Source: Candidatus Aquicultor sp. (GTDB lineage: Bacteria > Actinomycetota > Aquicultoria > Aquicultorales > Aquicultoraceae). Taken from it: DNA of 36,526 nucleotides. Positions 8,174 to 14,346 of the stretch are shown here, piece by piece (position 1 is the stretch's first letter; the number at the start of each line of letters is the position of its first letter). Made by a program: the position numbers and the translations under genes. The stretch is from assembly GCA_030682615.1 (NCBI GenBank), contig JAUXNY010000040.1, positions 1-36,526 of the forward strand. The letters are read 5' to 3'. The notes below the pieces were generated by a model. It searched no databases. It was not told the origin of the DNA and saw only the letters and a program-made list of their open reading frames with translations.

Positions 8174-8201
8174 TAAGGTCAGCAGGTATTCTTGCCGATA
8201 A
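8174..8201 (+). promoter_or_regulatory. Candidate sigma-28 (FliA/SigD) promoter for flbD-motAB
   Basis: A full GCCGATAA -10 element (8194-8201) is preceded by TAAGGTCA at 8174-8181. The known flagellar sigma-28 consensus is TAAA, about 15 bases, then GCCGATAA; here TAAG lies 16 bases upstream. The element lies directly after the flgE terminator and about 80 bases before flbD, where a new transcript must begin. Assignment is by consensus match only; no sigma-28 gene is in the window. Confidence 0.6.
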
Positions 8202-8281
8202 GAATAATCGTAGCTTGAAAAGTAGCAGTTTGGATTAGGTCGTTATCGTATCAATATTAGCTAGATTGACGAGGTAGACCA

Positions 8282-8533
8282 GTGATTAAGTTGACACGGA
8301 TAGATGGAAGCGAATTAACAGTAAACGCAAATTTAATCGAAGTAGTAGAAGCAACCCCCGACACAGTAGTAACCCTAATAACGAACAAAAAGTTTCTCGT
8401 AAAAGAGTCACCGCTAGAAATCACCGCAATGGCGGAAGATCACTACAAAAAGGCCGGAGGGCCTAGGTTGATAGTGAATCTTGCGCACACCTCCCATCCC
8501 GAAGATCACCTGGACTTTAGGCTAGCAAAATAG
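8282..8533 (+). CDS. flbD: Flagellar protein FlbD
   Basis: 83 residues from a GTG start. The sequence MIKLTRIDGSELTVNANLIEVVEATPDTVVTLITNKKFLVKES fits the small FlbD/SwrD family, which lies before motA or fliL in Gram-positive flagellar operons. In Bacillus subtilis SwrD increases motor power (established). A role in stator function is likely here because motA and motB follow. Codon choice in the first 60 codons is unusually rich in A-ending codons (Val is almost always GTA), unlike its neighbours. Confidence 0.9.
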   Translation: MIKLTRIDGSELTVNANLIEVVEATPDTVVTLITNKKFLVKESPLEITAMAEDHYKKAGGPRLIVNLAHTSHPEDHLDFRLAK

Positions 8534-8565
8534 CGCGCGATTTTTCGCATAAAGAAGGTGTGTTT

Positions 8566-9387
8566 GTGGATATCACAACGATAATTGGTATTATTATCGG
8601 ACTTGTTCTGATCACATCGTCCATTGTAATGGGAGGCGATGTATCCATATTCTTTAACCTGCCATCGATTTTTATCACCCTTGGCGGGACTTTGGCGGCC
8701 ACTCTTATTCATTTTAAGATCAGCCATGTGGCTGGTGTAATGAAAATCGTTAAGATAGCGTTTTCAGACCCAAAATTGAATTCATCTGAATTGATAGCAA
8801 CGATGGTAAGAATCGCTGAGCGCGCTAGGAAAGAGGGCTTGCTCGCGCTGGAAGAGGACGTTAACGAGATAGGCGACGATTTTCTGGAGCGAGGTATGCA
8901 GCTCGTTATCGACGGCGCGGACCCTGAATTGGTTCAAGAGGTCTTGGAGACCGAGATTATATATGTCGCAGAGCGGCATGCGCAAGGCAAAAGTATTATA
9001 GAGGCGATGGCCTCATACGCACCTGCGTTTGGAATGCTTGGGACCCTGATCGGTCTGGTTCAGATGCTGAACCAGCTTAACGATCCCTCAAAGATCGGTG
9101 CTGGTATGGCGGTCGCGATTCTTACGACATTATATGGTGCGCTCCTGGCATACCTTTTCTTAACCCCTTTGGCGGGCAAGCTAGGGGTAAGAAGCGCTGA
9201 AGAAGTCCTACGCAAGGAGCTCATTGTCGAGGGAATTCTTGCGGTACAAGCGGGCCATAACCCTCGAATGATTGAAGAAAAACTCAAGTCGTTTCTCTCC
9301 CCTGAAGGGCGAGAGAGCGTGGATATGATTAGAGATCGGAGGGTACATGCCGAACAACAGACTCCGGTCGAAACGGCGCCCGGATAG
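8566..9387 (+). CDS. motA: Flagellar motor stator protein MotA
   Basis: 273 residues from GTG 8566. The ORF track starts at 8560, but agaagg at 8553-8558 is correctly spaced only for 8566. MotA forms the five-subunit ring of the ion-driven stator in the cytoplasmic membrane. Four transmembrane segments are visible: two near the N-terminus (IIGIIIGLVLITSSIVMGG and FITLGGTLAATLI) and two near residues 150-200. The conserved APAFGMLGTLIGLVQML and AVAILTTLYGALLAYLFLTPLA are intact, and a long charged cytoplasmic loop lies between the pairs. It overlaps motB by 41 bases, so the two are probably coupled. Confidence 0.95.
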   Translation: MDITTIIGIIIGLVLITSSIVMGGDVSIFFNLPSIFITLGGTLAATLIHFKISHVAGVMKIVKIAFSDPKLNSSELIATMVRIAERARKEGLLALEEDVNEIGDDFLERGMQLVIDGADPELVQEVLETEIIYVAERHAQGKSIIEAMASYAPAFGMLGTLIGLVQMLNQLNDPSKIGAGMAVAILTTLYGALLAYLFLTPLAGKLGVRSAEEVLRKELIVEGILAVQAGHNPRMIEEKLKSFLSPEGRESVDMIRDRRVHAEQQTPVETAPG

Positions 9388-10171
9388 CAAGCCGGGGGCG
9401 CCGGCCTGGATGGTAACCTATGGCGACATGGTAACACTTCTTCTAGTCTTCTTCGTAATGCTCTTCTCATTTTCCGTAGTAAGCCCCAAAAAATTCAGCA
9501 CGGCTATAGGTTCGATACAAGAAGCCATGAGCGGCAGCAATGGGAGGCAGTTCAAAGTAATGGATATGCCCGAAAAATTCGAGGTCGTCTCGCCCGGAAG
9601 CGGCGACCCTATGGAGCAGTCCAAGGGCTTTGGACAGCGCTCTCCTATTCAAGACTTGAAGCAACAATCGAAAATCGGCATCCCTCAAAGCGAGGTTCGG
9701 GCTATGGATCAACTAAAGCATCAGCTCAAGAAGCAGTTCGAGGGTACGCCGTTAAGCGCTAGCATCAAGATGGAAGTGACCGAGCGAGGATTGGTGATTC
9801 GGCTAAACGAGAGCATTCTCTTTGAAAAGGGAAAAGCGGAACTGCAGCCGCCGGTGTATCCGGCGCTCAAAATAATCGGCGGGACTTTGGCGGCTACAAA
9901 CTATTCGATAAAGGTCGAGGGTTATACATGTGACTTGCCGATAAGCACGCCGCAGTTTCCCTCTAATTGGGAGTTGTCTACGGCGCGTGCCATTTCGGTT
10001 CTGCGCTTCTTTGTAGAAAACCAAAACATCGGGTCGTCGCGTTTATCGGTATCCGGTTATGGCGAGTACAAACCCGTCGCTCCAAACTCTAGCGATGTGA
10101 ACAGGGCTCAAAATCGCCGGGTCGAGATAATCGTTCTCTTCCCAACGTTGAATATTCAAGAACCAAGCTAA
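9347..10171 (+). CDS. motB: Flagellar motor stator protein MotB
   Basis: 274 residues. MotB anchors the stator to peptidoglycan and carries the ion-binding Asp. The single transmembrane helix is WMVTYGDMVTLLLVFFVMLFSFSVV, with that Asp at residue 27. The OmpA-like peptidoglycan-binding domain occupies about residues 145-265 and ends with the typical VSGYGEYKPVAPNSSDVNRAQNRRVEIIVLF. The ATG has cggagggt upstream and lies within the motA end. Whether the unit is driven by protons or sodium cannot be decided from what I see. Confidence 0.95.
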   Translation: MPNNRLRSKRRPDSKPGAPAWMVTYGDMVTLLLVFFVMLFSFSVVSPKKFSTAIGSIQEAMSGSNGRQFKVMDMPEKFEVVSPGSGDPMEQSKGFGQRSPIQDLKQQSKIGIPQSEVRAMDQLKHQLKKQFEGTPLSASIKMEVTERGLVIRLNESILFEKGKAELQPPVYPALKIIGGTLAATNYSIKVEGYTCDLPISTPQFPSNWELSTARAISVLRFFVENQNIGSSRLSVSGYGEYKPVAPNSSDVNRAQNRRVEIIVLFPTLNIQEPS

Positions 10172-10201
10172 TGACTTAAGGAATGAAAAGGTGATGTTTG
10201 A

Positions 10202-10735
10202 ATGGCTGTAGAACAAGCTGTCAGTGAAGTAAGAGAGGTTTCCCAGGTGGAAGCAGTTCCGGAGCCGCCGAAGGCCGGTCTTCTGTCAAAACTTGGCGGG
10301 CTCAAAATACCGATCATCATTTTAGTGGTGGTATTGCTTGCCGTTGGGACCGCCCTTGTCGTAACTAAAGCGGTAGGCGGTGGAAGCAAAGAGAAGGAAG
10401 CGAGTGAGAAGAAAGCGAAAAAAGAGGTCATAATCGGTAAATTCATAACTCTTGATGCCTTTACCGTAAATCTTGCCGGAGGGCAGAACTACCTGCAAAC
10501 AGTGATTGCTTTAGAGCTTGACAGCAAGAATGTTGAGTTGGAAGCTGAAGTTAAAGAACGCAAGCCCCAGATCAATGATGCTGTCTTAACGATCTTAAGC
10601 GCTAAGTCGATCGACGCAATAGGGGACAATGAGGGACGGGAAAAGCTTAAGGAAGAGAATAAAAAGTCGGTAGACTCTTTGCTCGGCTATGGTAAAATTG
10701 AACGTGTCTACTTTACTACGTTCATTATGCAGTAA
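10202..10735 (+). CDS. fliL: Flagellar basal-body-associated protein FliL
   Basis: 177 residues. FliL is a single-pass inner-membrane protein that rings the stator and supports torque and stator stability. A polar N-terminal tail of about 35 residues is followed by one transmembrane helix (IPIIILVVVLLAVGTALVVT, about residues 36-55), a Lys/Glu linker and the periplasmic FliL domain (FITLDAFTVNLAGGQNYLQTVIALELDSK, ending GKIERVYFTTFIMQ). ATG lies seven bases after aaaggtga. Order motB-fliL-fliM is standard. Confidence 0.94.
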   Translation: MAVEQAVSEVREVSQVEAVPEPPKAGLLSKLGGLKIPIIILVVVLLAVGTALVVTKAVGGGSKEKEASEKKAKKEVIIGKFITLDAFTVNLAGGQNYLQTVIALELDSKNVELEAEVKERKPQINDAVLTILSAKSIDAIGDNEGREKLKEENKKSVDSLLGYGKIERVYFTTFIMQ

Positions 10736-10767
10736 TATTTTTACCATAGATGCGGTAGGGGTTTGCC

Positions 10768-11757
10768 ATGGCAGGAACGCTTTCACAAGATGAGATCAAT
10801 GCTTTACTGACAGCCTCGTCCTCGGGCGTGTCACTTGATCTTGAGGAAGAGGCTGCGCCGGCACCAGCGGGCTCCAGGCACGTTCGCATATATAATTTCA
10901 GACATCCGGATAAATTTTCAAAAAGTCATTTAAGCACCATGGAGCTGATTTACGAGGGCTTTTCGCGCCACCTAAAAGCAGCTCTTTTTATTTATGTTCG
11001 ACAAAGTATCAACTTCAGTCTAGCCTCCGTCGAACAGCAGTCTTTCGAGGAGTATCTCGAAGCACTTCCCACGCCCAGCTCCCTGATTACGTTTACTATG
11101 AAGAGCCTTCCGGGGAGCGCAGTTCTGGAGATAAGTCCCGAGTTGACCTTTCTCATACTCGACAGGCTGCTTGGTGGTCTTGGCGATCAGCCGGTCAAAA
11201 TACGCGATTTGACCGAAATCGAGCATGGGATAATTCGCAAGGTGGCCGACAGGACTTTGATGGCATTCAGGATGGCGTGGTCTGAGATCTATGACGTTGA
11301 GCCCAACATCGAGTCTCTCGAGACCAACCCGCAATTGCTTCAGGTTGTCCCACCGAACGAAATCTGCGCTGTGGCGACGCTTGAAGTCAGAATCGGCGAG
11401 GCGACTGGGGCAATGAGCATCTGCTTGCCGTATCTAACGCTCGAGCCCATCATGGCGAAGCTCACACGCCAGACGTGGTTTTCAGCAAGATTCGAGCAAA
11501 AAGATAGCGAGAACATCGAAAGCGCGAATGTCCAGGAGAGTCTCAACAAGGTGTTTCTGCCCGTGTCGATAGAGCTTGGCCGGGCGAGATTGACGGTCAA
11601 AGACTTGTTGGCATTGAAACCGGGTGATGCCATAGAGCTTGACACATCCGCCAGCAATGATATAAGAGTCTTAATCAATGGAAGACTCAAGTTTCTCGCG
11701 CGACCGGGCCTCATCGGGAAACGATTGGCCGTAAAGACGACTACGACAGTTGAGTGA
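10768..11757 (+). CDS. fliM: Flagellar motor switch protein FliM
   Basis: 329 residues. FliM links FliG to FliN/FliY in the C-ring and binds phosphorylated CheY. The N-terminal CheY-binding peptide LSQDEINALL is present at residues 5-14. A middle CheC-like domain follows (for example EISPELTFLILDRLLGGLGD, EIEHGIIRKVADRTLMAF), then the SpoA domain (VKDLLALKPGDAIELDTSASNDIRVLINGRLKFLARPG). ATG follows tagggg. The presence of the CheY peptide implies that the cell has a chemotaxis pathway, although no che gene is in this window. It is followed at once by fliY. Confidence 0.96.
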   Translation: MAGTLSQDEINALLTASSSGVSLDLEEEAAPAPAGSRHVRIYNFRHPDKFSKSHLSTMELIYEGFSRHLKAALFIYVRQSINFSLASVEQQSFEEYLEALPTPSSLITFTMKSLPGSAVLEISPELTFLILDRLLGGLGDQPVKIRDLTEIEHGIIRKVADRTLMAFRMAWSEIYDVEPNIESLETNPQLLQVVPPNEICAVATLEVRIGEATGAMSICLPYLTLEPIMAKLTRQTWFSARFEQKDSENIESANVQESLNKVFLPVSIELGRARLTVKDLLALKPGDAIELDTSASNDIRVLINGRLKFLARPGLIGKRLAVKTTTTVE

Positions 11758-11770
11758 GGAGAGGCGCAGT

Positions 11771-12889
11771 ATGAGTAAAAAAAAGCAAACAGTAGAGCTT
11801 TCAGAGATCGAAAAAAGTGCTGTTGGTGAAATCTGCGACTTGATGACCGCGTCCCTTGCTAAGCTGTTTAGCGAGAAATTGGGGGACGATGTTGGTATGA
11901 GCCCGTCTGTTGTGGATGTGGCGAAGTTTGAGAGCTTGGCGACGGCGGTACCCGTCCCGGTATTGCTGATACAGCTTAGTTGCTCTTCTGGTCTTGATGG
12001 ACAACTCTTTCTGTTCATTAACGGAGAAGGACTTCCAGCCGTGTTCGACCTGGCGATTCCTGAAAGCGCCAAGGACATCGGAGCGGATGACGACGCGATT
12101 CTTGAGAATCTCAAAGAGATTATAGGGAGCGCTATTTCGGAAGCGATGAGCAATTTCGCTGAGAGCGTGGGCCGCACTATCGATAGCAGTGTCATCGATA
12201 CCTTGATTCTCCAAGATGAATCGGGCTTAGAGAGCATAAGTTTCATGTATCCGGACGGGAATCTCTTGCTGGCTTCAGCGGAATTGACTCTTCCGGCCGC
12301 GGGGGCGAATGCCGGTTATCTCATCCCAACTGAACTCGGCAGGCAAATCATCGACATGCTCTTGGGCGACGTGCAAGCGGCCGACACAGCCACGTCTGTT
12401 CAAGATACTTCTGAGGATTTGGTCGATGATGATATTGAGGTTGTATCCGGCGATGAAACGGTGACGGAGAGCAAAGCCACAGTCGAAAGCGTCGTTCATC
12501 TGGACGAAGCCGATATACCTCCGATATTCGATGACGACGATGATGTGTTTATTCAAGAAACGGTTCCTCATGTCAGGGATTTGCAGCCGGCGGCTTTCGA
12601 TGTGTTGGGTGTAGATGCAGGTGGCGGAGGGTCGAATAACATAGCACTCCTCCTCGACGTAGTGCTCGATGCCTCGATAGAGCTTGGAAAGACAAAGATG
12701 ACAATATCCGACATACTGCGGTTGGGCAGGGGTTCGGTTATAGAGCTCGATAAATTGGCCTCCGAGCCAGTCGAATTTCTCGTGAACAGCAAGGTAATCG
12801 CGAGGGGTGAGGTTGTCGTTATCGATGATAACTTCGGTATTCGTATAACCGAAATAATGAGTCCGAAAGATATGTTGGAGCAGCTCTAA
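11771..12889 (+). CDS. fliY: Flagellar motor switch phosphatase-like protein FliY (CheC-like + FliN)
   Basis: 372 residues from ATG 11771, which is well placed after gaggagagg; the ORF-track TTG at 11750 lies inside fliM. The C-terminal 80 residues are the FliN/SpoA domain (LLLDVVLDASIELGKTKMTISDILRLGRGSVIELDKLASEPVEFLVNSKVIARGEVVVID). Residues 1-200 are a CheC-like domain, followed by an acidic linker (about 200-290). In known CheC/FliY phosphatases each site has E-x2-N. Here the first reads EICD and the second EIIG, so both catalytic Asn positions are changed. It is certainly a C-ring subunit; CheY-P phosphatase activity is doubtful. Confidence 0.93.
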   Translation: MSKKKQTVELSEIEKSAVGEICDLMTASLAKLFSEKLGDDVGMSPSVVDVAKFESLATAVPVPVLLIQLSCSSGLDGQLFLFINGEGLPAVFDLAIPESAKDIGADDDAILENLKEIIGSAISEAMSNFAESVGRTIDSSVIDTLILQDESGLESISFMYPDGNLLLASAELTLPAAGANAGYLIPTELGRQIIDMLLGDVQAADTATSVQDTSEDLVDDDIEVVSGDETVTESKATVESVVHLDEADIPPIFDDDDDVFIQETVPHVRDLQPAAFDVLGVDAGGGGSNNIALLLDVVLDASIELGKTKMTISDILRLGRGSVIELDKLASEPVEFLVNSKVIARGEVVVIDDNFGIRITEIMSPKDMLEQL

Positions 12890-13366
12890 CCTGCGGCTTA
12901 GCGCCCTGCCTATAATAAAAACGTGTAGGTTGTCCGGCGACGTGCCGATAACTTTACTGAGGAAGGGCTCAAGCTCTCATTTCAAAAGCTCTCCTTCAGG
13001 GTTTCCGGTTTGTCCTGCTGCCGAGCTCTTCCTCCCCCCTTTTATTTTTCGTGCACAGGAAGTAACGGGCCCCTGCATCGCATTACTCGTAATCTTATGT
13101 CGTCGTCCTTTGCTTACCCTAAAGTGCGGCAGAAGATCATGTTCAATAATCGTATGGCTTAGCATGGGACCGACGACAAGAAAACAGCGATCCTGGTACT
13201 TCAAGCGCATGCAGGGGAGGGGCTTTGAAAAAATATTCATACGATTATGCTCGGAATTATTGACAGGCAATGATTATTTGTTTAATCTTTTAGTAACAAT
13301 AGTATCAAAGTTGCAGGAAGTACATCGCCTGTTCTCTTGATATAGCATATCGTTATTGGGAGTTTT
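12890..13366 (+). other. 477-base stretch with no convincing gene
   Basis: No ORF here has both a ribosome binding site and a protein-like composition. The listed ORF at 12930-13340 is Cys/Arg/Ser-rich and unrecognisable. No clear terminator follows fliY. A TATAAT hexamer at 12911-12916 and a GCCGATAA at 12944-12951 may mark promoters pointing into the gap. It could be a decayed gene or an unrecognised RNA. Confidence 0.6.
12926..12951 (+). promoter_or_regulatory. Second GCCGATAA (sigma-28-like) element, downstream of fliY
   Basis: GCCGATAA at 12944-12951 matches the sigma-28 -10 exactly. The upstream half is poor (taggttgt). It lies 55 bases after fliY and points to the right, where no flagellar gene is found. 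Low confidence. Confidence 0.25.
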
Positions 13367-13483
13367 ATGCGTCATACAATGAGAAATGCAGCGGTAATAA
13401 CCCTTATAGTGGCCTTGATTTTGTTTATCTCGGTTGCGGTGGTCATCTTCGAGCAAGGGATCGCCGTTCAACTGGGTCGATAA
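13367..13483 (+). CDS. Possible small single-pass membrane protein (38 residues)
   Basis: An ATG at 13367, five bases after ggga (13358-13361), opens 38 codons ending at TAA 13481-13483. The product has a basic N-terminus (MRHTMRN), one strongly hydrophobic helix (AAVITLIVALILFISVAVVIF) and a short tail ending QLGR. That layout, basic cytoplasmic end plus a single helix, is typical of bacterial small membrane proteins. It is too short for the ORF track and I recognise no family. ATG 13379 is an alternative start. It lies alone in the gap between fliY and the Cys-rich gene. Existence is plausible, not proven. Confidence 0.45.
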   Translation: MRHTMRNAAVITLIVALILFISVAVVIFEQGIAVQLGR

Positions 13484-13787
13484 TCGTTGCGCAAAAATAG
13501 TTCTCATGAGACATGTATTTTTATTGCTTGAACCTAGTCCCGGTGCGCTCTTCGACTCATCAGTGGTAGACAGACCTTCATGTTAGACGTTCGGCTTGCG
13601 AATTTCATTATCAATCTCCGAGCACCTCTTTTATTATGTCTTACGGCGTCTTCAGTATCATTTTGCGATGTCGATTCTGCGCGAGGCGAGTGCTTTATTG
13701 AGCCGAAATCCCGACGGGGAGGGTTGTTGCGATCTTTCTAGAGCTTGGTTGCATAGCAATCGAAAAATATGCCGGCAAGTGCTTACA
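13484..13787 (+). other. 304-base stretch with no recognisable gene
   Basis: I see no good ribosome-binding-site/start pair, no hairpin-plus-T terminator and no repeat. The ORF at 13596-13835 has no binding site, runs through the promoter of the next gene and reads like random translation. Confidence 0.55.
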
Positions 13788-13851
13788 TATTATGACAAAA
13801 TATGGTATATTGTTAGCATAAAGCGCATGCTATGATATCGCACCTGGTGCG
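13788..13851 (+). promoter_or_regulatory. Promoter and operator-like palindromes upstream of the Cys-rich gene
   Basis: TGGTATATT (13803-13811) is an extended -10 element. It is followed by the inverted repeat TAGCAT-N7-ATGCTA (13814-13832), a second possible -10 (TATGAT, 13831-13836) and the near-perfect palindrome cgcacctggtgcg (13839-13851), which abuts the ribosome binding site. The block tgacaaaatatggtat here matches one upstream of folE with a single difference. Confidence 0.55.
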
Positions 13852-13863
13852 TGGAGGTGTTTT

Positions 13864-14094
13864 TTGAACGTATACGAGCTCAGTTCAAAGCGAAAGTGTA
13901 TTTGCACAGACCTGAGGAGATGCCCGGCGAGCCATTACCACAACTGCGCAGCATACAAGAACGGCACAAACTGCTGGGACTCCGAAGACATCCCGTGTTG
14001 CAGGCGAAACGACAAGAGCCGTTGCAGCTCCTGCAGCATATACCGGGCAAAACTGCTTGGCACAACTTCTCAAACCTATCCGCGAACGGTCTAA
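13864..14094 (+). CDS. Small cysteine-rich protein with a CW-like motif
   Basis: 76 residues from TTG 13864, with a strong gtggaggtg site. Nine cysteines fall in about 50 residues: KCIC, RRCP, HNCAAY, TNCW, PCC, SRCSSCSIY. The spacing CP-x5-NC-AY-x5-NCW resembles the CW-type cysteine modules seen in many anaerobe signalling proteins, but only one module is present. A metal or Fe-S site is likely from the Cys density (inference). No membrane segment or signal peptide is visible. The overlapping 124-residue ORF (13851-14225) is the shadow frame. The gene has its own palindrome-rich promoter and lies 252 bases before a sensor kinase on the same strand, so a linked redox- or metal-sensing role is possible. 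Confidence 0.75.
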   Translation: MNVYELSSKRKCICTDLRRCPASHYHNCAAYKNGTNCWDSEDIPCCRRNDKSRCSSCSIYRAKLLGTTSQTYPRTV

Positions 14095-14160
14095 ATACCA
14101 GCCTTGACCAGAGAGCATGCTTTAGGCAAAACAGCTCGTCAAACCGGCCAATCTCAAGCA

Positions 14161-14217
14161 ACAGAGTAATGCGGTGTTTTTTTGCTGTTTCAGGTTCCCC
14201 GATGGGGAATTCTCTGT
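14161..14217 (+). other. Hairpin-forming element between the Cys-rich gene and the sensor kinase
   Basis: ttcccc-gat-ggggaa (14195-14209) is a perfect 6-base-pair hairpin. An outer helix can form between acagagtaat (14161-14170) and attctctgt (14209-14217), with one bulge and one shared base. A run of seven T lies in the loop at 14177-14183. It may be a terminator or attenuator ahead of the kinase gene, but the T run is not directly after a stem, so I leave it undefined. Confidence 0.35.
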
Positions 14218-14290
14218 GTCGATAAGTTGTCGTTGCCAGACGGCTTTCCAAAACCGCGACCCAATCTCGTCCATCCTGCTCAAGATACTA

Positions 14291-14318
14291 TTGTCTAAGG
14301 TCGATTTAGTAGTATAAG
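14291..14318 (+). promoter_or_regulatory. Candidate promoter for the sensor kinase gene
   Basis: TTGTCT (14291-14296), a 16-base spacer and TATAAG (14313-14318) form a moderate housekeeping-type promoter 28 bases before the start codon. Confidence 0.4.
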
Positions 14319-14346
14319 TGCGGTTGCGACTAATAAGGGATTGGTC

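Noticed and set aside
9937-9944. GCCGATAA inside motB
   Set aside because: No upstream -35 match and lies mid-gene with no transcript need there.
12930-13340. 136-residue plus-strand ORF after fliY
   Set aside because: TTG start with no ribosome binding site, composition rich in Cys, Arg and Ser, no recognisable domain; the reading frame looks like chance.
13596-13835. 79-residue plus-strand ORF
   Set aside because: No ribosome binding site and it runs through the promoter region of the Cys-rich gene; composition is not protein-like.
13851-14225. 124-residue plus-strand ORF overlapping the Cys-rich gene
   Set aside because: Its GTG start is part of the ribosome binding site of the 13864 gene; the other frame has the conserved-looking Cys pattern.
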